DNA of 31,579 nucleotides from CAIKNB01 sp041658705 (GCA_041658705.1 JBAZZT010000015.1:1-31579), one strand, 5' to 3'; shown: positions 24,213 through 31,519, counted from the first letter of the stretch. Notes: generated from the sequence alone by a model not told the origin. Numbers and translations are program-made.

Positions 24213-26182
24213 AGCGCGCGGGGTTGGATTACGAGATCCAAGTAGGCGGTGACCGTCTTGCCCGCTTCGGCGTAAGTCGCGCCGACCCGCGCGGTCCCTG
24301 AATTGCTGGCGGCGTGGAACAAGCTGTTGGTCAAAAAGCCTAAGAGCAGGTTGGATGACGAAAAGGTGGTTTGCGCCGTCACGTCACGTGCCGTGCCGTC
24401 GGAATAATCGGCGAAGACGGTCAGCGGCAACTCTTGTCCATAACCCAAAGTGGTCGAGCCGTTGGGCACGAGCCTGATCTTTTGCAGCGTGATGGCTTTG
24501 GCTTTTACGTTGAGATAGAGTCGGGCGCTCAAGACCGTGGAGTCGACCGTGTATTCGCCGTTCAAGGTCAGCGTGCCCGGCGTCACGGTGTAGATCGTGG
24601 GTCCGTTCAGACGCGCCGAACCCGTCAAGTTGAATTTGGTCAGCGCCGTCACGTCGGTTTTTTTGCCTTGCAAGGTTTCGGCGAATGCTTTAAGCGTGAC
24701 CGTGTCGCCCACCACCGGTGCCGCCGGACTCGCGGTCAAGGATAGGGTGACGTAAACGGTCGAAGTCGCGGTCGGGATGGTGCTGCTGGCCGAGAGATCG
24801 CCGGTCGAGCTGGCCGACTCCCCCGGGCTCGTGCCGATCTCGGCCTTGGGCGGCTCAAGCGCGGTCGCCAGCTTGATGCGCGTCGCCGCTTCGCGCGCCT
24901 TGAGCACGTTCAACTTGCCGCGCAAAGCTCCCACGCGGTCGCGCGGCTGGGTGTCCGGTAAACGGTCTATCTCGATTTCGATGTTGATGATCCCCTGACG
25001 CGCCGCCTCGAGTGCATCTTTGGCGTCATCCAGCGAAGATTGTTCAATGAGCGAATCAGTCTCGTCCAGGCGCGCGTCGATGGAACGCAAACGCACGCTG
25101 ATGGAATCGAGCGCATCGCCGGAAGCGAGCCGGAGCTGCAAATCTTCGATGCGCTGCTTCATGCGATACAGCGGGGATGACGGTCCGACTTCGCGCAAGA
25201 TGCTTTCGAAATCCGTGAGCATGCGCGCCAAATGCGCTTGGTAGGCTGTACCGCGCGAGGCCTGCAATGAAATCTCGTCTTCCAAACGAGCCAGAGCCTG
25301 CGTCGCGGAACCTGACTGTCCTTCCTTATATAGGACCAAGACTTGATGCAAGTGACGCGCTGCGTAACGCGAGAAGAGCGCGGGTGCGGCTTTGGCATCC
25401 AGCGCAAGATGCAGACGTTCGGAGACGCGCGTGAGCCCGTCCATGACACCTCCCGGCAATTGACCGCCAAGCGCCCGCAGATTGCTCTCGAGCTTTTGCG
25501 TCTTCTCGTGCACAAAGGCTTCGTCTTTGCGCAGGTTGCCGGAGATCCATTCGGATTGTTTAAAATCATCGCCCAACAATTCAGTCTTGGTGAGCTTTCC
25601 CGCAGCGTCGAAATTGACCCTGAAACCCTGGCTCACCACGAGCGGCGTCTGGGCGCCTGGGACGGCGCGCGCCACTTCGACGGCCGAATCAAGCACGGCG
25701 AAAGATGCACCGGAGGGTTGGAGCGTGGTGTCGAAGGCTGTGCCACGGACCGTCGCGACCACATCATTGGCCGCCACCGAGTAGACGTCGTTCAAACTGA
25801 ACAGGCGCAACACGCGAGACCAGGCGCGACCGGAAACGAGCTTGATCCTGACCGCAAACGAAGTCGCACCGTCGCCTTGCAGGGCGGCAGCCAAATCGAT
25901 CTGGCTCCCTGGCGTCAACCTGATTTGGGCGCGATCGAAAAAAGTGACCACCGCCGAGCTGTCCTTGCCGGTACGCAGCGCATCGCCAGCTTGCAGCGTT
26001 TCCCCGTCGCGCGCTTGGATCCAAGATTGGCTGCCCGCGGTCTTGCGTTCCACGATGCCGTTATAGATTTGCAGGCTGGCGCTTTGAGGATTTTCGCGCG
26101 GCAAGTCGCCCAGGCGCCAAAACAACCAAAAAACCACGGCCAAAGTCGCGATCAGCGCTACGATCCAAGCGATTTTGCGCAT
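24209..26182 (-). CDS. FecR-domain exported protein with helical region and C-terminal Ig-like repeat
   Basis: A 657-residue protein anchored by an N-terminal helix (KIAWIVALIATLAVVFWLFW). Residues about 45-180 are a FecR-type domain (GDALRTGKDSSAVVTFFDRA, IRLTPGSQIDL, VVATVRGTAFDT). Residues about 220-430 are helical and rich in Leu, Arg and Glu, resembling DUF5667-type regions (RLHLALDAKAAPALFSRYAA). A Ser/Thr linker follows. The last 170 residues are beta-rich Ig-like repeats (SLTASPAAPVVGDTVTLKAF, then LPLTVFADYSDGTARDVTAQ). The start is the ATG at 26182; earlier in-frame ATGs translate repeat DNA. Together with the coupled CHASE2 cyclase it forms a plausible surface-sensing module. Confidence 0.88.
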   Translation of the reverse strand: MRKIAWIVALIATLAVVFWLFWRLGDLPRENPQSASLQIYNGIVERKTAGSQSWIQARDGETLQAGDALRTGKDSSAVVTFFDRAQIRLTPGSQIDLAAALQGDGATSFAVRIKLVSGRAWSRVLRLFSLNDVYSVAANDVVATVRGTAFDTTLQPSGASFAVLDSAVEVARAVPGAQTPLVVSQGFRVNFDAAGKLTKTELLGDDFKQSEWISGNLRKDEAFVHEKTQKLESNLRALGGQLPGGVMDGLTRVSERLHLALDAKAAPALFSRYAARHLHQVLVLYKEGQSGSATQALARLEDEISLQASRGTAYQAHLARMLTDFESILREVGPSSPLYRMKQRIEDLQLRLASGDALDSISVRLRSIDARLDETDSLIEQSSLDDAKDALEAARQGIINIEIEIDRLPDTQPRDRVGALRGKLNVLKAREAATRIKLATALEPPKAEIGTSPGESASSTGDLSASSTIPTATSTVYVTLSLTASPAAPVVGDTVTLKAFAETLQGKKTDVTALTKFNLTGSARLNGPTIYTVTPGTLTLNGEYTVDSTVLSARLYLNVKAKAITLQKIRLVPNGSTTLGYGQELPLTVFADYSDGTARDVTAQTTFSSSNLLLGFLTNSLFHAASNSGTARVGATYAEAGKTVTAYLDLVIQPRAL

Positions 26183-26194
26183 AAATTTGATCAA

Positions 26195-26203
26195 AGCATA
26201 GCA
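26195..26203 (-). promoter_or_regulatory. Extended -10 box (TGC-TATGCT)
   Basis: On the minus strand TGCTATGCT ends 12 bases before the ATG at 26182. The leader would be about 5 bases, with no Shine-Dalgarno site. It is the likely promoter of the FecR/cyclase operon. Confidence 0.4.
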
Positions 26204-26222
26204 TGGGGTTGAGAATAGAGAG

Positions 26223-26278
26223 TAGGGGCGCATGGTTATGCGCCCTTTCCGAACTGGGCGCATAACCATGCGCCCCTA
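26223..26278. repeat. GGGGCGCATG palindrome, target of the IS
   Basis: Two 23-bp perfect arms (26223-26245 and 26256-26278) surround TTTCCGAACT. The right arm ends GCGCCCCTA, where the insertion sequence begins. GCCCCTA appears again after the IS at 27316-27322. Confidence 0.9.
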
Positions 26279-27315
26279 GGCACTGTTGCGCTAATTGTGG
26301 GCGATGGTCTGTTCTGAAACCTGGAGCAATAGCTCGTTCACGAGGAGTTCGATTGATGCATCAGACTTGATGCCTCTTTGCGTTTTCAACCTCGCCTCGA
26401 TTTGACCGATGACGTTCTCGATCGAATTGGATGAGCGCGGAAGCTTGAGGTGCCGCCATCGTTTGTCGCGGCACACGAAACACAGAGGCAACGTTGGCCA
26501 GACATATTCGACCGCCCGCCGTTCGCTAGAGGTGAGTCCGCGGATGCCCCAGAGCTTCAATGTCCGTCGCTTCGCTTCCGCGAGCGTCCGCGACCACAGG
26601 ATCATTCGGAGCAGTTCGATGAAATCTCCCGACCGCTCAGGGATTTTCCTGCCGGTCGCGACCTTGGCCCTCGCCGCCAGGAACACGTGGACGGTACAGC
26701 GCTGGTGGGGAAGGTTCGGATACAAATCCGATAGAAGCTCCTTGAGCGTTAAGATTCCATCGGAAACAAAGCCTCTGAAAGGGTATCCAAGGCGTTTCAG
26801 GTCCACGAGGAGCCGCCAATACGGGACGTCTCCTTCGCCTCCTTTGCGAAGAATATAGTGGATTGGTTTTTTGAACCCGCGATCCCAAGCCACGAACAGA
26901 GTCCAGATCTTTCCGTGGATACGGAGATGCTTGCCGTCGCATGAAGCGAGATTGTTTTTCGTGCGCGCGAGGAGCGACCATCTTCGCTTCAATGCCTTTT
27001 GTACTCTTCGGTACGCCGTGGACTTGTCGACCTTCCATCGTTCCCCAAGCCGCTTGTACGTCGAACGGTCTTTCACATACGCATCGATCGCCGCGCGATC
27101 CCGCACATCCTTCCGCTTCAAAGAGAACGTCCGGCCGCATCGTTTGCAGAGCCGTCTTTTTCCACCGTGTTTGATTGTTTTCGGCGACCTGCAATCCGGG
27201 CATTTTGGGTGAAACATGCCACATACTGGGCTGGAAAAAGCATCTTGGCACCTATTTCAACCTTTAACCATCGGCACCGGAAGCGTGTTTCACCCACAGG
27301 AAATGCAACAGAGCG
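26279..27315. mobile_element. IS256-group insertion sequence, 1037 bp
   Basis: The left end GGCACTGTTGCGCTAATTG and the right end, read inward, CGCTCTGTTGCATTTCCTG match at 18 of the first 26 positions, including CTGTTGC and GTGGG. The element is flanked by 7-bp direct repeats GCCCCTA (26272-26278 and 27316-27322), as expected for a target duplication. It holds one complete transposase gene. It landed at the tip of a GGGGCGCATG palindrome, and the RNase P RNA promoter starts 14 bases beyond the right end. Confidence 0.8.
26291..27217 (-). CDS. Transposase, IS256/Mutator group (IS1249-like)
   Basis: A 308-residue DDE transposase with an N-terminal zinc ribbon (C6-x2-C9 and C24-x2-C27; KRRLCKRCGRTF). 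A helix-turn-helix part follows (YKRLGERWKVDKSTAYRRVQ). The catalytic triad is visible as D94 (SCDGKHL), D153 (FVSDGILTLKELL) and E267 (SNSIENVIGQIEARLK). YPNLPHQRCTVHVF matches the QRCxxH stretch of the IS256/Mutator group. No stop or frameshift interrupts it, so it may be active. Confidence 0.9.
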   Translation of the reverse strand: MFHPKCPDCRSPKTIKHGGKRRLCKRCGRTFSLKRKDVRDRAAIDAYVKDRSTYKRLGERWKVDKSTAYRRVQKALKRRWSLLARTKNNLASCDGKHLRIHGKIWTLFVAWDRGFKKPIHYILRKGGEGDVPYWRLLVDLKRLGYPFRGFVSDGILTLKELLSDLYPNLPHQRCTVHVFLAARAKVATGRKIPERSGDFIELLRMILWSRTLAEAKRRTLKLWGIRGLTSSERRAVEYVWPTLPLCFVCRDKRWRHLKLPRSSNSIENVIGQIEARLKTQRGIKSDASIELLVNELLLQVSEQTIAHN

Positions 27316-27328
27316 GCCCCTACAAGCA

Positions 27329-27357
27329 TTGACAAAAGCCTCTTTTTCGAGTATATT
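27329..27357 (+). promoter_or_regulatory. Consensus promoter of the RNase P RNA gene
   Basis: TTGACA (27329-27334), a 17-base spacer, then TATATT (27352-27357). Transcription would begin at about 27363, exactly at the 5' strand of helix P1. Confidence 0.92.
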
Positions 27358-27361
27358 CGGG

Positions 27362-28012
27362 ATGTTTGGTCTGGACAGACAGTCGCCCCCACGACTTGAA
27401 GGCGGAGTCCTGAAACACGAGGTTCTAGGTGTTGGGTGCTAGGTTCTAGGTTCTGAGCTAGAAACCTAGAACCCAGAACCTAAAACCTAGTACCTCGAGT
27501 CGCACTCTGCCCTCGTGTCGTGGGGGAGGAAAGTCCGAACACCCGTTCCGCAGCAATGCGGAATGTCGCGAGAGCCGCTAACGACGGCCGGGATATAACG
27601 GAGTGAACGATGTCATCGCAACGGTCCGCTTCACCGCGGGACGCTGCGTCCAAAGTTTCTCCGCAAACCCAGGGAAAGTATCCCCTCACGGGGATGGCCT
27701 GAATGTTTCGACATGCAGGCCGCCACAGAGACTATTCTAACCGAGCGCAAGCTCGGCCAAAGGTGAAAAGTGAAGCGACGTGGTTTGATGCAAATCAGAC
27801 TGCCACGCTTCTCCTCCGTCGGTGACGACGGAGCGTGGTAAACCCTCTCTGGTGCAAGAGCAAGAGCCCATGCGACGCAAGTCGCGCAAGCGCTGGTAGC
27901 TCGCACGAGGTGACGAGCAATCGTCATCCCAGATAGATGGCTGTCGCCCCGTAAAATTCCGCTACGCGGAATCACGGGGAACAAAATTCGGCTTATCGTC
28001 CAGTCCAAACAT
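27362..28012 (+). ncRNA. rnpB: RNase P RNA, with enlarged P3 arm
   Basis: The catalytic RNA that matures tRNA 5' ends. Helix P1 is formed by 27362-27376 and 27998-28012 (15 pairs, one of them G-U). Next come GGACAGACAGTCGCC (P2 5' strand) and the universally conserved GAGGAAAGTCCGAAC (27526-27540). Later landmarks are CCACAGAGAC near 27722, GATAGATGGCTGTCGCC and the 3' signature ACAAAATTCGGCTTATCG (27981-27998). The RNA is about 650 bases, against about 380-400 in most bacteria. The extra length includes a P3 arm of 141 bases (27386-27526) that carries a heptad repeat palindrome, and a long hairpin before the 3' signature (CCCCGT...ACGGGG). Confidence 0.97.
27421..27494. repeat. TAGGTTC-type heptad palindrome inside RNase P RNA
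   Basis: Units GGTTCTA, GGTGTTG, GGTGCTA, GGTTCTA, GGTTCTG are followed by the opposite-sense units AACCTAG, AACCCAG, AACCTAA, AACCTAG, so they extend the P3 helix as a long hairpin. It is bracketed by CGAG and CTCG, which pair in P3. The same word family occurs in the intergenic DNA near 4183. Confidence 0.9.
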
Positions 28013-28046
28013 AAACCCCTCGACTTCCAAGTCGGGGGTTTTATGT
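28013..28046 (+). terminator. Terminator of the RNase P RNA gene
   Basis: CCCCTCGACTT (28016-28026) pairs with AAGTCGGGGG (28029-28038), followed by TTTTATGTTTT. It stands directly after helix P1. Confidence 0.92.
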
Positions 28047-28095
28047 TTTAAGATCCTTTACTTCGCCGCTGCTACGTTCAGGACGACGAAACTAT

Positions 28096-28309
28096 TGTCA
28101 TCCTGAGCGAAGCGCCAGCGCAGTCGAAGGGCCTTTATCAGCCATCGAATCAGCTATTTCTCGACCATGTAGAACATGGCAGGCGGGCTCGAGATGACGA
28201 ACACTGATAAAGGTCCTTCGACAAGCTCAGGATGACAGTTACTTTAAATGACAAAAGGGGAAAGTCGTGAACCACTTACGACTGCCGACTCACGACTCAC
28301 CGACTATCC
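28096..28309. repeat. TGTCATCCTGAGC palindrome and CGACTCA-type heptads
   Basis: The palindrome spans 28096-28237 (TGTCATCCTGAGCGAAGC to AAGCTCAGGATGACA). A heptad array (TTACGAC, TGCCGAC, TCACGAC, TCACCGAC) follows near 28276-28304. No coding sequence is seen in 28047-28427. Confidence 0.8.
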
Positions 28310-28339
28310 TTGGATAATCCGACGCAACGGAGCTATAAT
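28310..28339 (+). promoter_or_regulatory. Promoter of the glycosylphosphotransferase gene
   Basis: TTGGAT (28310-28315), an 18-base spacer, then a perfect TATAAT (28334-28339). The leader of about 80 bases contains the heptad hairpin. Confidence 0.8.
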
Positions 28340-28343
28340 AAAT

Positions 28344-28420
28344 TAGATAGTAGATGATAGAGAGTAGAGGGTAGCCAAATCTGTCTGGCTACCTTCTACC
28401 CTCTACCTTCTACCCTCTAA
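28344..28420. repeat. Inverted heptad pair in the glycosylphosphotransferase leader
   Basis: TAGATAG, TAGATGA, TAGAGAG, TAGAGGG, TAGCCAA on the left, then CTGGCTA, CCTTCTA, CCCTCTA, CCTTCTA, CCCTCTA on the right. Transcribed, they form a hairpin of more than 15 pairs that ends about 8 bases before the ATG. Confidence 0.85.
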
Positions 28421-28427
28421 TAACCCC

Positions 28428-29861
28428 ATGCGCATCCGCCGCCTCGACCTGACCTACACCGCATTGCTCGTGCCTTTGGACGCGCTGGCGTTGTATGCCG
28501 CGGCATTCTCGGCGTACACCTTCCGCACTTCGAGTTACGTCTCGGACATCCTGCCTCTGCTGCGCGACCTGCCGTTTCAGCGCTATGTCTCGACGGCGTC
28601 GTTTTTCGTTTTGATTTGGCTCGGCCTGTTTGCGCTCGCCGGCCTTTACGCTTTCCGCAAACTCAAAATCTGGAACGAGCTCGGCCGCATCATCCTGGCT
28701 TGCGCCGCCGGCACCATGGTCGTGATCGCGAGCGTCTTTTTTGCGCGCGAACTCATCACCTCGCGCTTCATCGTGCTGGCTGTCTTGGGTTTTTCGGTGG
28801 TGTATGTCTGGAGCGTGCGCCTGGTGCTGCGCCTCGTGCGCTATCTCATGCTCAAAGCCAAAGTCGGACATCGACTCTACGTCATCGTCGGTCATGCCGA
28901 TGCGGCGAATGATTTGGAACAGGTCTACGAACGACACCCGGAAAAAGGCGTGACCATCGTGCAGCACTTTTCGGATTGGGATGCGGAGACGCAGCGCGCC
29001 ATCCTCAAACTCAAAGGCAAGGATAACCTGGACGGCATCCTGCTGGCCGATCCCGACATGCCGAAAAATGACGCGCTGGATCTCATCGCTTTCGCCGAAG
29101 AGCAGCATCTGAACTTCACCTATATAGCCGACCTGTTCGCCGCCAAATTCACCAACATCACGGTCGCGACCGACGCCGGCATCCCGCTCATCGAGGTCAA
29201 GCGCACGCCGCTCGACGGCTGGGGTCGCATCGCCAAACGTTGTTCAGACATCGTCTTCGCCATATTCTTTTTGCTCATCTCATCGCCCGTGTTGCTGGTT
29301 GCTAGTTGCTTGTTGCTAGTGGAAGACGGCTTTCCCGTGTTCTTCCAAAACATCCGCGTCGGCGAGCGGGGCCGGCTGTTCAAGCTCTATAAGCTGCGCA
29401 CCATGTGGCGCAAACATTCCATCGGCCCGCAATTCTCGGGCAGCAACAAAGAAAATCTGGCGCTGGAAAAAAAGCTGATCAAGCAAAAAAGCATCAAAGG
29501 CGGTCCGGTCTACAAGATCGCGCAGGATCCGCGCGTCACGCCGGTCGGGAATTTTCTGCGCCGCTGGTCGGTGGATGAGCTGCCGCAATTCTGGAACGTG
29601 CTCAAAGGCGACATGTCGCTCGTCGGTCCGCGGCCGCATCAGCCGCGCGAAGTGGAAAAATACGAACCGCAACATCGCCGCGTCTTCGCCATCCGTCCCG
29701 GAATAACCGGCATGGCGCAAATCTCCGGCCGCAGCGATCTGGAATTCGATGACGAGGTTAGGCTCGATACCTGGTATATCGAAAACTGGTCGCCGTGGCT
29801 TGATCTCTACATCCTGCTCAAGACCCCGCTGGCGGTGATTTTCAGGACGGGAGCGTATTGA
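28428..29861 (+). CDS. Polyprenyl glycosylphosphotransferase (exopolysaccharide initiation)
   Basis: A 477-residue membrane enzyme of the WcaJ/WbaP type that moves a sugar phosphate to undecaprenyl phosphate, the first step of a surface polysaccharide. Four N-terminal helices (about 10-125) are followed by a CoA-binding-like domain (about 145-260; RLYVIVGHADAANDLE). A further helix (about 270-297) precedes the catalytic domain: PVFFQNIRVGERGRLFKLYK, then LRTMW, VTPVGNFLRRWSVDELPQFW, LKGDMSLVGPRPHQP and RPGITGMAQISGRSDLEF. The length is normal. Bases 29291-29318 inside the helix before the catalytic domain are four GTTGCTA-type heptads (residues about 288-297, VLLVASCLLLV). The transferred sugar is unknown. 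Confidence 0.95.
   Translation: MRIRRLDLTYTALLVPLDALALYAAAFSAYTFRTSSYVSDILPLLRDLPFQRYVSTASFFVLIWLGLFALAGLYAFRKLKIWNELGRIILACAAGTMVVIASVFFARELITSRFIVLAVLGFSVVYVWSVRLVLRLVRYLMLKAKVGHRLYVIVGHADAANDLEQVYERHPEKGVTIVQHFSDWDAETQRAILKLKGKDNLDGILLADPDMPKNDALDLIAFAEEQHLNFTYIADLFAAKFTNITVATDAGIPLIEVKRTPLDGWGRIAKRCSDIVFAIFFLLISSPVLLVASCLLLVEDGFPVFFQNIRVGERGRLFKLYKLRTMWRKHSIGPQFSGSNKENLALEKKLIKQKSIKGGPVYKIAQDPRVTPVGNFLRRWSVDELPQFWNVLKGDMSLVGPRPHQPREVEKYEPQHRRVFAIRPGITGMAQISGRSDLEFDDEVRLDTWYIENWSPWLDLYILLKTPLAVIFRTGAY
29291..29318. repeat. GTTGCTA-type heptads inside a coding sequence
   Basis: Four direct units GTTGCTG, GTTGCTA, GTTGCTT, GTTGCTA are read as part of the membrane helix VLLVASCLLLV. The same words form the intergenic array at 4309-4329. 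Confidence 0.85.
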
Positions 29862-29866
29862 AAAAA

Positions 29867-30060
29867 GAGGATAGAGGATAGAGAATAGAGGGTAGCCAGA
29901 AGAATAAGCGCATCAAAAAAATCTGTCGTCCTGAGCGAAGCGCGGGCTCGTTTGACGAGCCCGAGCGCAGTCGAAGGATCTTTATCAGCATTCGGTTCAG
30001 AAGTTTCTTATAAAGGTCCTTCGACAGGCTCAGGATGACAGAATGTTTGGCTACTCTCTA
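29867..30060. repeat. Heptads and TGTCATCCTGAGC palindrome
   Basis: Heptads (AAGAGGA, TAGAGGA, TAGAGAA, TAGAGGG, TAGCCAG) start 6 bases past the glycosylphosphotransferase stop. A palindrome at 29924-30040 follows (TGTCGTCCTGAGCGAAGC to AGGCTCAGGATGACA), then a short reverse heptad (TTTGGCTACTCTCTA). The gap 29862-30158 holds no gene. Confidence 0.8.
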
Positions 30061-30061
30061 A

Positions 30062-30100
30062 TTAAAACAAGCCCCGCACCAGAGATGATGCGGGGCCATA
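30062..30100 (-). terminator. Likely terminator of the 337-residue orphan
   Basis: GCCCCGCA and TGCGGGGC form an 8-bp stem. On the minus strand it is followed by TTGTTTTAATT. It lies about 60 bases past the stop codon at 30159. Confidence 0.75.
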
Positions 30101-30158
30101 TCCTTAACTGCGCTAAGGGTTAAGACAAAGGGATTAAGAAGGGACAAGAAGCTAAGGA

Positions 30159-31172
30159 CTAAGGATGACACTCCGGGAAGAAGCCCGACGCCGAACCGAA
30201 GAGCCCACTCGGATCGTCGAGGCCGCTCGAGCTGAACCCGAGCCCGCCGTCGTCGAAGCGCCAGCACGGCGCCCCGCAGAAATCGCCGCCGGCCCTCGGA
30301 GCCCTCTCCGTCCCGGGGCAGTCCATCCAGAGCGCTTCGTTTGTGAAGCGCTCGGGATCGGTCAGAGCAAAACATCCACCGCCGAAGTCATGCAGCGGCA
30401 CGTGACGCGTCAACGCCGACATGTGGCCGCGCGACGAACGGACGCTGTACCCTGCGAAGAGCGCACCTGTCTGGGCAGGCAGAACGAGGATGTCTCCGGG
30501 GGTCTTGGCGCCGAGCGCCAGCAGCGCCCGCTCGGTCACGCCAAGGAGCTTCTCGTATTCCGGACCGATCCTCCTCTCGGTGTAGTCGTAGAAGTTTGGG
30601 AAGGCTTCCTTGAGTACATCGAGAAGATAACCCATGGCGAGGTTGATCGGCTTCCAACCCGTCGGCTGCTTTTTGACGAGCGCCGCGACATATTCGAGTT
30701 TGGGGAAAACGATGAGGCCACTGTCCATGTCTCCGGGGAGCAGGATCTTGCGCGTACCTTTCGCCGCATCCCGGTAGCCTCCGACGTGTTCACCCGAACT
30801 GTCGCTCACGTAGTAACGCTCGACGAGCGCCTCGACATGGGAGAAATCCAGTCCGCGGAAGTGCTGCTTCAGGATGGCGGCTCGGTCGAGCGCTGACTTC
30901 GGCTGCCATCCCGCCGGGTATGTGCGATACGGACCCTTGGCGCGCTCATTCGCATACTCGCCGGTGCAGCCGGAGTCCATGATGCTGACCCGCTCCACTT
31001 CCTGCTGCGCGGCCTCTGCGGCCATCTGCTCGTCCGCCCAGGCGATGAAGCGAGCTGCGCGACCATCCTTACGAATCCAGGTGGCGTGATCCTCCGTGCC
31101 GCCGGCGTCAGAGATGGCTGCGTTGGTCGATCCCAGTACATCACCGTCGATCTTCTTCCAAGGCTTGGCCAT
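30159..31172 (-). CDS. Orphan protein
   Basis: A 337-residue soluble protein I do not recognise. It opens MAKPWKKIDGDVLGSTNAAI and continues with a DHATWIRKDGRAARFIAWAD segment and an Ala/Glu-rich helix. The middle has repeated Tyr-rich stretches (ERYYVSDSSGEHVGGYRDAA, FPNFYDYTERRIGPEYEKLL). Near residue 260 GGGCFALTDPERFTNEALW is followed by a tail rich in Gly, Ser, Asp and Cys (GDFCGAPCWRFDDGGLGFSS). It has no signal peptide or membrane helix. GGAGGT lies 9 bases before the ATG. A promoter, a structured leader and a terminator frame it as a single-gene unit like the orphans at 11.3-17.5 kb. Confidence 0.72.
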   Translation of the reverse strand: MAKPWKKIDGDVLGSTNAAISDAGGTEDHATWIRKDGRAARFIAWADEQMAAEAAQQEVERVSIMDSGCTGEYANERAKGPYRTYPAGWQPKSALDRAAILKQHFRGLDFSHVEALVERYYVSDSSGEHVGGYRDAAKGTRKILLPGDMDSGLIVFPKLEYVAALVKKQPTGWKPINLAMGYLLDVLKEAFPNFYDYTERRIGPEYEKLLGVTERALLALGAKTPGDILVLPAQTGALFAGYSVRSSRGHMSALTRHVPLHDFGGGCFALTDPERFTNEALWMDCPGTERAPRAGGDFCGAPCWRFDDGGLGFSSSGLDDPSGLFGSASGFFPECHP

Positions 31173-31318
31173 TATGGCTCGACCTCCAGTTGCCGTTCCG
31201 GGAATTGCTTGAGCGGACCATCCGCCTCGACATTTCTCGCTGTTTAAAACGGCGTGGCTAAAGCCAAATATCTGGCTGCAACAAAGCCGTTTTCAACTAT
31301 CTTCAGCTTATCAAAGAA
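31173..31318 (-). promoter_or_regulatory. Structured 5' leader of the 337-residue orphan
   Basis: AAAACGGC (31246-31253) pairs with GCCGTTTT (31286-31293), with an inner AGCCA/TGGCT hairpin. On the minus strand the lower part ends in TTTT and could act as an attenuator. The Shine-Dalgarno site GGAGGT follows nearer the start. It matches no riboswitch class I can name. Confidence 0.4.
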
Positions 31319-31324
31319 CGATGA

Positions 31325-31353
31325 AAGATAGCGTTTTTCACCAAAAAAGTCAA
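31325..31353 (-). promoter_or_regulatory. Promoter of the 337-residue orphan
   Basis: On the minus strand TTGACT (31348-31353), a 17-base spacer, then TATCTT (31325-31330). The leader is about 145 bases. Confidence 0.7.
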
Positions 31354-31373
31354 GCGGCTGACATCGTTTCGCG

Positions 31374-31519
31374 AGAGAGTAGAGGGTAGATGGTAGAGAG
31401 TAGCCAAAAACATAACAAGGAACTGTCATCCTGAGCGGAGCAGCAGCGCAGTCGAAGGACCTTTATCAGCCATCGGTTCAGACCAACGCTTATAAAGGTC
31501 CTTCGACAAGCTCAGGATG
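31374..31519. repeat. Heptads and TGTCATCCTGAGC palindrome
   Basis: GAGAGAG, TAGAGGG, TAGATGG, TAGAGAG, TAGCCAA, then a palindrome at 31424-31519 whose right end reads AGGATGGGC instead of AGGATGACA, so it is truncated or mutated. From 31520 to the window end I see no gene. Confidence 0.8.

Noticed and set aside
26182..26269. Longer N-terminus for the FecR-domain protein
   Set aside because: The added residues translate a heptad and a GGGGCGCATG palindrome, and the membrane anchor starts right after the ATG at 26182.
27480..28008. Open frames inside the RNase P RNA gene
   Set aside because: The region is explained by the RNA, which has a promoter, P1 helix, conserved cores and a terminator.
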